From the NCBI GenBank assembly GCA_009779755.1, contig WRDO01000004.1, positions 62,001 through 126,000 of the forward strand: a stretch of DNA of 64,000 nt. The letters run 5' to 3'. Each line of letters begins with the position of its first letter. Positions within the stretch are counted from its first letter, which is position 1. The notes under the pieces are model-generated. The model made no database searches. It was not told the origin of the DNA and saw only the letters and a program-made list of their open reading frames with translations. Position numbers and translations under genes: made by a program. Of the stretch, positions 45,208-53,962 are shown piece after piece. This stretch comes from Defluviitaleaceae bacterium (GTDB lineage: Bacteria > Bacillota > Clostridia > Lachnospirales > WQUN01).

Positions 45208-46348
45208 TTCTCCCAACCTTTGCGAAATATTCGATACGTTCTTTTAGGGAAGGATGCCTCGCTATCGCTTCTTCGGAAAACAGACCCGATCCGATCGCCG
45301 TTTTTTCATGCCCGATCAACGCCCACGCCGCCGTGACGAGATGCTTATATTCATCGCGTCCGAGGGCTTCGCATACGAAGGGCTGGAACGGTGAATTGAT
45401 ATCTTCGCCGCAGATTTCGAACAGCCCGTGCTTATTACACAACGCGATGAGCCGCTTTAATTGTTCGGTCGTGTTCATTGCCGGCATGTACGTGATCGCT
45501 TTAAACCCTACCTCTTTGAGAAAGGGTACCAATTCATCCAAATATCCGTCCTCAAACGATTGCGCCTTTTTATCGCCCGTTACCGAATCGGTTACGTCCC
45601 CGAGGTACGCATACGCGGGTATCGCCCCGATACCCTCAGCCAATCCGATAAAATCCTTATAATCGGGGAGCTCCGCGTCCGCGTCGATATAAAAACGCCC
45701 CACCATATGTCCCTTCAACACGCCCAACAGATAATAGCGGTACCAAGTATTTGTTGGATCGGTTAATTTTTCCCGATTGCTTCCGGTTACCTCGATGCCG
45801 AAACGATCACTTAAAAAGGACACGATGCCGATACCGGGCAGGACGTTGTCCATAATCTTTCCCGCGAGAGCGTACAGGATATGCCTTTCGGTAACGGAGC
45901 CGCCGTTTTTATATTGCGACAACGGCAGGACATCCCTGTCAAAGTCGATAACCAACCCCGATGCGTGGACAAATTCGTTCAACTTAACGGTCATACGGCG
46001 GTTCCGTACGTTCCTCGCGTCGCGATACGGCTTCAGGAACGCGTCCGCTTCTTTTATCTTGCCGTGGGGGATGCCGTGCATGGCCAAATACACGACGGAA
46101 TCCTGATCGGGATTGTTTATGCGCCTGTTCGCAAAAGGCGTATTCTTAAAACAAACCCGCATTTCGAACCCCACGGTGGCCCCGATACCGACGACCCGCG
46201 CGGCTTTAATAAATTCCCCGGCTCCGCCGACGCTGTCGTGGTCCATGATACCCGCCGTCGCCAACCCGTTTTCCCGCGCCAAGCGTACGGCTTCCGCGGG
46301 GGTATACGGCGAAAACGAATAGGTCGTGTGTATATGGTTATTGATCAT
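45173..46348 (-). CDS. PHP-domain metal-dependent phosphoesterase-like protein
   Basis: 391 residues. The N-terminal NNHIHTTYSFSPYTP and MDHDSVGG (HxH at 5-7, DHD at 36-38) are the first two PHP metal motifs. Later ICGEDINSP and a C-terminal IGHEKTAIG may supply the rest. Characterised relatives are histidinol phosphatase and small-molecule phosphatases, so a sugar-phosphate or nucleotide phosphatase is possible. About 200 residues in the middle exceed a minimal PHP domain. It starts as an ATGA overlap on the SDR gene. Confidence 0.82.
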   Translation of the reverse strand: MINNHIHTTYSFSPYTPAEAVRLARENGLATAGIMDHDSVGGAGEFIKAARVVGIGATVGFEMRVCFKNTPFANRRINNPDQDSVVYLAMHGIPHGKIKEADAFLKPYRDARNVRNRRMTVKLNEFVHASGLVIDFDRDVLPLSQYKNGGSVTERHILYALAGKIMDNVLPGIGIVSFLSDRFGIEVTGSNREKLTDPTNTWYRYYLLGVLKGHMVGRFYIDADAELPDYKDFIGLAEGIGAIPAYAYLGDVTDSVTGDKKAQSFEDGYLDELVPFLKEVGFKAITYMPAMNTTEQLKRLIALCNKHGLFEICGEDINSPFQPFVCEALGRDEYKHLVTAAWALIGHEKTAIGSGLFSEEAIARHPSLKERIEYFAKVGRNENESGTTVRT

Positions 46349-47454
46349 TTTAACATCACTTGCCCGCCCGTTACGGGTATGGCTTGGCCCGTTTCATATT
46401 GCTGCTCCACCGTATAAAGGATCGCCCGCGCGATGTCGGCGATTTCGCAGCCGCGTTTCATGGGGACACGATCTTCATAGAATTTGCGTACGTCGGCGAT
46501 CGTTTGCGCATCCCTTACCTTTCCCGCGTCCAAATATTGCTTAAACAACCCGTTCATCGGGTCCGACCACAACGGGCCGTCAAGGTAGTTGCCGGGGCAT
46601 ACGGCGTTTACCTTTATGCCGTATTCGATAAACTCCATCGCAAAGGATTGGGTCAGACCGATCCCGCCGAATTTGCTGCCCGCATAGGCAAAATTTTTGT
46701 TGCTTCCTTCCAAACCGGATTTGGAGTTGATTTCGATGATATCGCTGAGGTATTGCGGCGCGGTTTCGTATTGGTGCTTCATCACGGCGGCGGCGTGCTT
46801 CGCGCACAGGAAAAACGCCGTATAATTGACGGCGGTCACAAAATCAAAATGCTCCTTGGGTAATTCAAATATATTACCTGAGCGCACCACACCCGCGTTG
46901 GATATCAGGATATCCAAACCGCCGTAGGCAAAGACCGTTTCCCGTACCATTCGTTCGACGGACGCTTCATCGGTCACGTTTACCGTAATAGGGACGGAAC
47001 AATATTCGCCGTATTTTCGGTTTAATTCAAGCGAGCATAACGCTGCGCCCTCCGCGTTAATATCCGCGACGGCTACATACGCGCCTTCCTCGGCCAGTGC
47101 TTCCGCAATCCCCTTACCAATACCCTGCGCGCCGCCCGTGACGATGGCGACCTTACCCGCCATACGCTTGGGTGTCCCTCCGCAGACACATACAGCCGAT
47201 TCCTTTACAGTTTCGGCGTCATGTTTGTTGCGGCCCAACGTAACGAATCCCTTTCCCTTAATTTCAACAATGCGGGGTGGGGTTCTCTTTTCAGTCCGAA
47301 AATCATGAAACGCCTTTTTTACGTCATCGCCTTCGCGGATAACCAACGGTACCGCGCCTTGCACCGCCAAGCCTTCGTTTGCGTGAAAAACCGCGGACGC
47401 CAACCCTTTATCGGAATAGAGCATCCGTAAGGTCGGTATGATTTGCATTAACAT
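46345..47454 (-). CDS. Short-chain dehydrogenase with N-terminal extension, sorbitol-6-phosphate dehydrogenase-like
   Basis: The start is uncertain: I use the ATG at 47454, directly after the E1 stop (GTG 47463 is an alternative). 369 residues. About 95 extra residues precede a full SDR domain with TGGAQGIG, NAGVV, a catalytic Ser in NSKSG and the YAGSK active-site motif. The extension (IVEIKGKGFVTLG) resembles the end of a class II aldolase domain, as in bifunctional rhamnulose-phosphate aldolase/lactaldehyde dehydrogenase proteins. It therefore looks like a relic of a larger fusion. SDR substrates are not readable from sequence; a polyol phosphate or acetoin is plausible. Confidence 0.78.
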   Translation of the reverse strand: MLMQIIPTLRMLYSDKGLASAVFHANEGLAVQGAVPLVIREGDDVKKAFHDFRTEKRTPPRIVEIKGKGFVTLGRNKHDAETVKESAVCVCGGTPKRMAGKVAIVTGGAQGIGKGIAEALAEEGAYVAVADINAEGAALCSLELNRKYGEYCSVPITVNVTDEASVERMVRETVFAYGGLDILISNAGVVRSGNIFELPKEHFDFVTAVNYTAFFLCAKHAAAVMKHQYETAPQYLSDIIEINSKSGLEGSNKNFAYAGSKFGGIGLTQSFAMEFIEYGIKVNAVCPGNYLDGPLWSDPMNGLFKQYLDAGKVRDAQTIADVRKFYEDRVPMKRGCEIADIARAILYTVEQQYETGQAIPVTGGQVMLK

Positions 47455-47455
47455 A

Positions 47456-49921
47456 TTAAACACCCATCTTCGCTTTGCGCATTTGTTCAATTGGGGTAAA
47501 ACTTTCCCCCGGTATATGCCCCGGGAGCGGAATAACGTTTTCGTTGATCGCATCCATTATCCAACCCGCTTGCGGGAAGAAGAACTCGTCGAACTCGAAG
47601 GGTGGGGTTATCCAATTCCTCGCGCCCACCACAATAGGCGGCGCGTCCAAATCATCGAAGCACAGTTCGGTTATGTTCCGCGCGATATCGTTCAGGAACG
47701 ACCCGCGTGCACATGCGTCGGAGGTTAATACCACCCGACCCGTTTTTCTCACCGATCCGACGATTTTCGTATAATCCAGCGGCACAAGGCTGTGCAGGTT
47801 GATAACCTCCGCTTCCATGCCGTATTTATTTTTTAATATATCCGCCGCTTCAACGGCTTTGTACAAGGTCGCGCCGACGGTAAGCAGCGTTATGTCCTTG
47901 CCTTTGCGTATAACGTTAACGTCACCGATCTCGATTTCGTACGCTTCGGCGGGTACGCCCGCTTCATGGAATTGTTCGCCCATGTCATATAAACGTTGGC
48001 TTTCAAAGAACACCACGGGGTCCGTACCGTTCAGCGCAGTCTGCATAAGCCCCTTCGCTTCGTACGGCGTGGCGGGGAAGCATATCTTCAAGCCGGGGAT
48101 GTGCGCGCACAGGGCCGTCCAATCTTGTGAATGCTGCGCCCCGTATTTGGACCCGACGGAAACGCGCAGGACCACGGGCATTTTAAGTATACCCGCGCTC
48201 ATGGATTGCCACTTCGAAAGTTGGTTGAATATTTCATCCCCCGCCCGCCCGATGAAATCGCAATACATAAGCTCCACGATTACGCGCCCTTCACACAGAC
48301 CGTAACCGACCGCACTCCCCACGATGGCGGCTTCGGAAATGGGTGCGTTAAACAGCCGTGAATGCGGCAGCACTTCGGCAAGGCCGCGGTACACCGCAAA
48401 CGCCCCGCCCCAGTCGCGCACGTCCTCGCCGTAGAGTATCAATGATGAATCCTCAAAGCATTTATCCAAAATCGGCTCGAAAATCGCATCGCGGTAGTTG
48501 TAAGCCTTCATTTTGCTTACGGGCTTGCCGTCCTTAAAAGCAAACCGCTCCTTACCCGCTATTTGTTTTACCCGCGAACATTCCGCTTTCGGGATCAGTA
48601 CATGGGGTTCACCATCGCCCATAACTGGGATCTTTATATTGGAGAACATAATCCGCTCGACGGCGGTTTTGTCCCCGTTCATATCCATGTAGGGGGAAAT
48701 ATCTTCGCAGGAAGCCCATTCGCAGATTTGCGTCATGCGGTCGCGGGTTTCCTTCCATATATCCTCGAAAACACTGTCCGCCGCCACACCCGCTTCCACC
48801 AGCTCCCTGCGGAAAACGCTGCATGGGTCGATGGCCATCCATTCATCCATTTCCTCCTTGGAGCGGTAGGCGTTCTGGTCGGAGGTGGAATGCCCGGAAT
48901 GGCGGTAGGTCACCACGTCAAGCAGCACGGGCCCGCCGTTATTATTAAGGATTTCCTTTTTACGCCTGTACGCGTCGATTACGGCAAGGGGGTTGTAACC
49001 CCATACGCGTTCGGCGTGCATCTGGTCGGCGTTTATACCTGCGCCCATACGCGCAAGTACGTCATATGCCATGGTTTCGCCTGCGGTTTGGCCGCCCATT
49101 CCGTAGCCGTTGTTGAATACATTAAAGATAATCGGCAACCCGCCGGGCTTGTCCTTCCATAGGGTGTCAAATTGCCCCATGGCGGCGAAATTCATGGATT
49201 CCCACACGGGTCCGCAACCCAACGAACCGTCGCCGATGTTACACACCACGATGCCTTTTTTGTTATTGCATTTCTTATAAAGCGCGCCGCCGACGGATAC
49301 GGGCCCCGAACCGCCGACGATCGCGTTGTTGGGATACACGCCGAAGGGCAGGAAAAAAGCGTGCATGGAACCGCCGAGCCCCATGTGGAAGCCGTTTTCC
49401 CGCGCGAAGATTTCGGTCAGCGTACCGTAGAGGATAAATCGGATCGCCAGTTCCTTTACGGAGGAATGTACATACACCTTTGACAAGGCGTTAAGGATAC
49501 GCCCCCCAAGGAAGTTTTCCATGATCTCCGTCAGTTCGCCGTCGTTTGATTTTTCGATGCAGGAAAGGGACTTGGCTAATATCTCCGAATGGCTGCGGTG
49601 ATTGCCGAAGATAAAATCGTCCTTCCCCAAATGATACGCCTGCCCGACGGCGGCGGCTTCCTGCCCGAGGGATAAATGCGCGGGGCCGGGGTACTGGGTT
49701 TGGATACCGTTGTATACCCCCTGCGTTTTGATTTGATTGAGCATATGTTCAAATTCGTGCAGGACCGTCATATCGCGGTAAATCCCGATAAGCGCCGCAT
49801 CGGTAAAATCGCCACGCGCTTGGGCTACGGATTTGTTATACGCGTTTACGGGAATGTCCGAAAAGGATAATACGCCTCTTTTCCTCAGTTCGGCGGGGTT
49901 TATATGCAAGGATTTCGGCAT
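47456..49921 (-). CDS. Fused E1 alpha-beta of a lipoyl-dependent 2-oxoacid/acetoin-type dehydrogenase
   Basis: 821 residues. Residues about 40-430 are the E1-alpha half, with the thiamin-diphosphate motif GDGS (230-233) closing at FNNGYG (269-274), about ten residues longer than usual, and the conserved YRHSGHSTSDQNAYRS loop. Residues about 470-821 are the E1-beta half: LYGEDVRDWGG, FNAPISEAAIVG with the cofactor-activating Glu, SKYGAQHSQDW and the C-terminal transketolase domain. The two are separate chains in most heterotetrameric complexes. It decarboxylates or cleaves an alpha-keto substrate and passes the acyl group to the E2 lipoyl arm. It lies 13 bases after the E3 gene. Confidence 0.92.
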   Translation of the reverse strand: MPKSLHINPAELRKRGVLSFSDIPVNAYNKSVAQARGDFTDAALIGIYRDMTVLHEFEHMLNQIKTQGVYNGIQTQYPGPAHLSLGQEAAAVGQAYHLGKDDFIFGNHRSHSEILAKSLSCIEKSNDGELTEIMENFLGGRILNALSKVYVHSSVKELAIRFILYGTLTEIFARENGFHMGLGGSMHAFFLPFGVYPNNAIVGGSGPVSVGGALYKKCNNKKGIVVCNIGDGSLGCGPVWESMNFAAMGQFDTLWKDKPGGLPIIFNVFNNGYGMGGQTAGETMAYDVLARMGAGINADQMHAERVWGYNPLAVIDAYRRKKEILNNNGGPVLLDVVTYRHSGHSTSDQNAYRSKEEMDEWMAIDPCSVFRRELVEAGVAADSVFEDIWKETRDRMTQICEWASCEDISPYMDMNGDKTAVERIMFSNIKIPVMGDGEPHVLIPKAECSRVKQIAGKERFAFKDGKPVSKMKAYNYRDAIFEPILDKCFEDSSLILYGEDVRDWGGAFAVYRGLAEVLPHSRLFNAPISEAAIVGSAVGYGLCEGRVIVELMYCDFIGRAGDEIFNQLSKWQSMSAGILKMPVVLRVSVGSKYGAQHSQDWTALCAHIPGLKICFPATPYEAKGLMQTALNGTDPVVFFESQRLYDMGEQFHEAGVPAEAYEIEIGDVNVIRKGKDITLLTVGATLYKAVEAADILKNKYGMEAEVINLHSLVPLDYTKIVGSVRKTGRVVLTSDACARGSFLNDIARNITELCFDDLDAPPIVVGARNWITPPFEFDEFFFPQAGWIMDAINENVIPLPGHIPGESFTPIEQMRKAKMGV

Positions 49922-49934
49922 GGCGGTTGCTCCT

Positions 49935-51308
49935 TTATATTTGGAAAAACGCTTCCCTTATGATTTCACTTACCGTTGGATGGGGAAATATAAGTTCCCT
50001 CAAATCCCCGATCGGCCAGCGGGATTCGATCATTATGGATGCGCCGTAAATCATCTCCGACGCGTACGGGCCGATCAAATGCGCGCCGATGAGGCGTTCC
50101 GTACCTTTTTCGAATAACAGCTTGCACAAACCATCCGCTTTATCGTTTTCCGCGACGAAACGCCCGGAATACGACATGGATAGTTTTTTCACTATATACG
50201 CCAAACCCTTTTCCCGGGCGGATTCCTCCGTTTCGCCTGCGTACGCGACCTCAGGGGAGGTATAAATCACCGACGGAACCGCATCGTATCGCATGGTGTC
50301 TTTTTTATGCAGGATATGGTTGACCGCAACTTCCGCTTCACGGTAAGCCGTATGGGCGAGCATACTTTTACCGTTGATGTCGCCGATGGCGTACAGGTTA
50401 GCCACGTTGGTACGTAGGTGGTTATCCGTCGTTATCGCGCCCCGCTCCGTATGGACGCCCAGCGTTTCAAGCCCCAAGCGGGCGATCAAAGGGCGGCGCC
50501 CGACGGAGATCAGCGAAAGATCGGTTTCGACGTTGTTGGATATACCGTCTGTTTCGTATGTGACGATACCGGGTGAAAACTCGGTTACCTTCCCGTTTAA
50601 ATGGAAAGTTATTCCTTTTTTTATCATATCGGTCATAAACAGGTCGGATATTTCCGCGTCGGTATACCCGGCGATCTTTCCGGTCGCTTCGATAACGGTC
50701 ACCCGTGAACCCGCCGCCGCAAAATAAGCCGCCATTTCGAGCCCGATTATACCCGCACCGATTACCGTCAGCTTTTTGGGGATGGTTTGCAAATCAAGGA
50801 TTTCGCGGCTTGTAACGGCGTATCCTGCTTCCAATGCGTCCTTTAGACCCGTAATCGGGGGTATCAGCGGTTCCGAACCCGCGGCAAGCAGCAGGTATTG
50901 CCCGGTATAACTCCTCCCGTCCGCTCCGACGGAAAAAAATCCCCCGTCCTTTCCTTCAATAACGGCGGCGGATTTCACCACGTTTATTTTCCGTGCCTTC
51001 ATTTTGGATTCCACACCGGACACGAGGGTTTTTACGACTTTTTCTTTTCGGGCCAACACGGTGCCGTGGTCGAGCCTTACGTTGTCGGCGAATACGCCGT
51101 ACGCGCCGCCATTTAACGCATAGTCGTAGACCTTCGCGGCGTGCAGGAGGGTTTTTGTGGGGATGCAGCCTTCGTTCAGGCATACGCCGCCCGGGGTTCC
51201 TTTTTCAAACAACGTAACCGTGAGCCCGCCCCGCGCCGCCCTTTCGGCAGCCGAATAACCGGCGGGGCCGCCGCCGATGATTAACACATCGCTGTGCGTT
51301 TTATCCAT
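49935..51308 (-). CDS. lpdA: Dihydrolipoyl dehydrogenase (E3)
   Basis: 457 residues. The FAD motif GGGPAGYSA (12-20), redox disulfide Cys43/Cys48 in GGVCLNEGCIPTK, NAD motif VIGAGIIGLEMAAYF and C-terminal HPTVSE with the catalytic His are all present. It reoxidises the E2 dihydrolipoamide with NAD. The start overlaps the E2 stop by one base (TAATG), giving coupled translation. Confidence 0.97.
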   Translation of the reverse strand: MDKTHSDVLIIGGGPAGYSAAERAARGGLTVTLFEKGTPGGVCLNEGCIPTKTLLHAAKVYDYALNGGAYGVFADNVRLDHGTVLARKEKVVKTLVSGVESKMKARKINVVKSAAVIEGKDGGFFSVGADGRSYTGQYLLLAAGSEPLIPPITGLKDALEAGYAVTSREILDLQTIPKKLTVIGAGIIGLEMAAYFAAAGSRVTVIEATGKIAGYTDAEISDLFMTDMIKKGITFHLNGKVTEFSPGIVTYETDGISNNVETDLSLISVGRRPLIARLGLETLGVHTERGAITTDNHLRTNVANLYAIGDINGKSMLAHTAYREAEVAVNHILHKKDTMRYDAVPSVIYTSPEVAYAGETEESAREKGLAYIVKKLSMSYSGRFVAENDKADGLCKLLFEKGTERLIGAHLIGPYASEMIYGASIMIESRWPIGDLRELIFPHPTVSEIIREAFFQI

Positions 51309-52540
51309 TAGGTTTCCACCTTCGTGTCGATATTTTCGATATTCTTGACGAGATCGGCGACGAAACGGGACGCGGGCGCGCCGTCTATCGCCCTGTGATC
51401 ATAAGTCAGGGACAACCCCATGCTTTGGTAGAGCGCGATGACTCCGTCCGCTTCCTTTACCCTGGGGTAAATGCCGCACACACCTAAAATCGCCGTTTGG
51501 GGCGGGTTGATGACGGGCGTAAACATTTCCACGCCCAATACGCCCAAGTTGGACACGGTAAAGGAAGCGCCTTGCAACATATCGGGATTTATATTACCGG
51601 ACTTCGCTTGGGCGGCCACATCCTTAACCGCGGACGATAAGCGCAAGAGGCTCATCTTGTCGGCATCGAATATCGTCGGCACAAGCAAACCCCGCGGCGT
51701 ATCCACCGCAACGCCCAAATGCACGCCGCCGAACCTGCGCAACGTATCGCCGTTGATAAAGTGGGCGTTTATATCGGGGTGGCCGGGTAAGGTTTTGATA
51801 ACGGCAAACAAAACAAGGTCATTGATGGAAACCCCTTCAAGACCTTTGCCGGAATGTTTATAACGTTGCCTGAGGTTTAGCAATGCCGTGGCATCGCAGG
51901 AATGGTGGTGCGTAAGCTGCGCGATTTCGGTGAGGGATTTGACCATGGCTTTTGCGATGGTTTTGCGGATGGGAGGTATTTTTATGTCGGTATATTTCGT
52001 ACCGCCGATGCCGCCGATAAACCCGTCCTGCCTGCGGCCGCCGATGTTATCGCCCGCTTTGACGGAGTGCGCCGCCGTTATGACGTCCCTTTCGATGATA
52101 CGCCCTTTGGGGCCGGTGGGGTTTAGGCAGGTTACGTCCACCTTCATGCGTTTTGCCAACCTTTGGGCGCGCGGGGATATACCGCTTTGCGCGGAGGGGA
52201 AAAACGTTTGGGGCGGGTTATATGTTCTTATTGTTCCAACTTCATCGGTTTCTGCTTTGACGGGTGTTTTTTCAATCGGCTTCAACGCGGACACGTCCTC
52301 ACCCGGCCGTCCGATCGCGCATACGACCGTCAGGCACGGAACCTCATCGCCGCTTTCAAAGAATATTTCGATCAAGTTACCCTGCACCGCGGATTCACAT
52401 TCAAAGGCGGCTTTGTCCGTTTCGTAATCAAAAAGGACGTCGCCGATATCAACGGGGTCTCCGGGGTTTTTATGCCATGTGCCGATGATGCAGCTTTCTA
52501 CGGATATGCCTGCCTTGGGCATCAAAACACCGGTTGCCAT
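51308..52540 (-). CDS. Dihydrolipoamide acyltransferase (E2)
   Basis: 410 residues: one lipoyl domain with Lys43 in DYETDKAAFE, a Pro/Lys linker, an E3/E1-binding domain (about 123-160; SPRAQRLAKRMKVD...GRIIERDV), and a catalytic acyltransferase core (about 190-410) ending in YDHRAIDGAPASRF with the catalytic His and Asp. It is the first gene of the operon, so the scaffold is made before the E1, E3 and the lipoylating enzyme. The acyl substrate is not determinable by eye; pyruvate-, branched-chain- and acetoin-type cores look alike. Confidence 0.95.
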   Translation of the reverse strand: MATGVLMPKAGISVESCIIGTWHKNPGDPVDIGDVLFDYETDKAAFECESAVQGNLIEIFFESGDEVPCLTVVCAIGRPGEDVSALKPIEKTPVKAETDEVGTIRTYNPPQTFFPSAQSGISPRAQRLAKRMKVDVTCLNPTGPKGRIIERDVITAAHSVKAGDNIGGRRQDGFIGGIGGTKYTDIKIPPIRKTIAKAMVKSLTEIAQLTHHHSCDATALLNLRQRYKHSGKGLEGVSINDLVLFAVIKTLPGHPDINAHFINGDTLRRFGGVHLGVAVDTPRGLLVPTIFDADKMSLLRLSSAVKDVAAQAKSGNINPDMLQGASFTVSNLGVLGVEMFTPVINPPQTAILGVCGIYPRVKEADGVIALYQSMGLSLTYDHRAIDGAPASRFVADLVKNIENIDTKVET

Positions 52541-52573
52541 TAACCGCGCTCCCTTACCGTATATGATAAAGAA

Positions 52574-52602
52574 AGCATACGGTTACCCCACTTGCTTGTC
52601 AA
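52574..52602 (-). promoter_or_regulatory. Promoter of the dehydrogenase-complex operon
   Basis: On the minus strand TTGACA (52602-52597) and TATGCT (52579-52574) are 17 bases apart, in the 69-base gap between spoIVA and E2. An ACCGTAT/ATACGGT inverted repeat (52556-52562 with 52577-52583) overlaps the -10 and could be an operator. Confidence 0.65.
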
Positions 52603-52609
52603 TGGATTG

Positions 52610-53857
52610 TTACGCGGGGGTCCGTAACTTCTGTTTGATACGTATTATATGTATGCTCGGTGCGCTTGCTTTTATCTTTACGCCGTACTTCGCGCCGTGT
52701 TTGACGAGTACGGGCGGCTCCAGCTTCATTTCATCGGTGGCGGGGGTAACGATACCGTAACCGCGGGTACGCACCTCTTCAAGGGCATACTTGATTTTAT
52801 CGTATTCGCGTTTGGCTTCGGCAAGGACCTTGATGGTTGAAATCAATTGGTATTCGCTTGCGATATCCATCCCCGTGGTCTCGGAAAGGATGCGGTAGAA
52901 GAGGCCGTCATCCACGGAAAGCTCGATGTACGCCGTACCCTCACCCAACGCGATACGTTCGAGGAAGGCTTTTTTTACGTATTCGTTACCGTCCAGGATG
53001 CCTACATGGTCCTTGATTTCCCGCAGCTTGCCGATACCGCCGACCATTTCCTTCACGGTTTTTACGAAACTTTGCTTAAGCCAATGCTCCAGCGGGAGCG
53101 GTTCGATCCACCCGGGGTAATTTATGCGGATTTCCTTCACGGGGAACTCGTAGAGCACGCGCTCGATGATATTGTGTATATCCTCGATTTTAAGCTGCGC
53201 AGCGTTGACGGCGACCACGGGCGCGCTATGGCGTTCGGCCAAGCTGTCGCGGAGGGCCTCCGTTTCCGGCGCGAAGGGTGTCTTCGTATTGAGCAGGATA
53301 ACGAACGGTTTATTGATGTGCCTCAACTCGCGGATAACACGTTCCTCTGCGTCGACGTAATCTTCACGCGCGATTTCGGCGATGCTGCCGTCGGTCGTCA
53401 CCACGACGCCTATGGTCGAATGGTCGTTGATAACTTTTTTGGTACCCATTTCCGCCGCTTCGGCGAAGGGGATCTTCTCTTCGGCCCAAGGGGTGGAAAC
53501 CATACGCGGCAATTCGCTTTCCGCATCCATATGGCCCATCGCGCCGGGCACGAGATAACCCACGCAATCGATCATACGCACTTTAAACGACGAAACGTCG
53601 TCCAGCTTTACCTCAACAGCCTCGTTGGGCACGAACTTGGGTTCGGTGGTCATGATCGTACGGCCGGCCGCGCTTTGGGGCAATTCGTCCTTCGCACGTT
53701 CCTTGCCGTATTCGTTTTCGATGTTGGGGATGACCAGCAAATCCATAAAACGCTTGATAAACGTCGATTTACCCGTACGCACGGGACCCACGACCCCTAT
53801 GTAGATATCCCCTTGCGTACGCTCCGCGATATCGCGGTACAGGTTTTGGTAGTCCAT
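52610..53857 (-). CDS. spoIVA: Stage IV sporulation protein A, C-terminally short
   Basis: The ATG at 53857 has GGAGG eight bases upstream, giving 415 residues. The N-terminal half is clearly SpoIVA: Walker A GPVRTGKS, DELPQSAAGRTIMTTEPKF, DCVGY, the sensor-like EHSTIGVV equivalent DHSTIGVV, and EERVIREL. The middle domain and the APSIH segment near the end are also conserved. B. subtilis SpoIVA is 492 residues; here the protein stops about 75 short, just after APSIHIIRI. The missing part contains the region implicated in polymerisation and SpoVM contact. SpoIVA is the ATPase that polymerises on the forespore to found the coat. Confidence 0.92.
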   Translation of the reverse strand: MDYQNLYRDIAERTQGDIYIGVVGPVRTGKSTFIKRFMDLLVIPNIENEYGKERAKDELPQSAAGRTIMTTEPKFVPNEAVEVKLDDVSSFKVRMIDCVGYLVPGAMGHMDAESELPRMVSTPWAEEKIPFAEAAEMGTKKVINDHSTIGVVVTTDGSIAEIAREDYVDAEERVIRELRHINKPFVILLNTKTPFAPETEALRDSLAERHSAPVVAVNAAQLKIEDIHNIIERVLYEFPVKEIRINYPGWIEPLPLEHWLKQSFVKTVKEMVGGIGKLREIKDHVGILDGNEYVKKAFLERIALGEGTAYIELSVDDGLFYRILSETTGMDIASEYQLISTIKVLAEAKREYDKIKYALEEVRTRGYGIVTPATDEMKLEPPVLVKHGAKYGVKIKASAPSIHIIRIKQKLRTPA

Positions 53858-53875
53858 ATCAAATTCCTCCATAAT

Positions 53876-53906
53876 AAAAATTGTACCGATATTTGTATCG
53901 GTACAA
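53876..53906 (-). terminator. Perfect 26-base palindrome and T-run after asnA
   Basis: TTGTACCGATA (53881-53891) and TATCGGTACAA (53896-53906) have perfect 11-base arms and a four-base loop. On the minus strand a TTTTT run follows. It is placed to end the asnA transcript. It lies just upstream of the spoIVA ribosome binding site. Confidence 0.7.
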
Positions 53907-53907
53907 T

Positions 53908-53935
53908 ATATTATGCAGGGGAAATAAAAATATGT
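53908..53935 (-). promoter_or_regulatory. Candidate sigma-E promoter for spoIVA
   Basis: On the minus strand ACATATTT (53935-53928) and CATAATAT (53915-53908) are about 12-13 bases apart. They resemble the sigma-E pattern (ATATT, CATA..AT), as expected for spoIVA. The start point would fall inside the neighbouring palindrome. Confidence 0.5.
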
Positions 53936-53962
53936 TTACTTATTTTTATAATGTTTTATATG

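Noticed and set aside
52541..52609. Frameshifted remainder of SpoIVA
   Set aside because: The gap is only 69 bases and holds a promoter; it cannot encode the missing C-terminal part in any frame.
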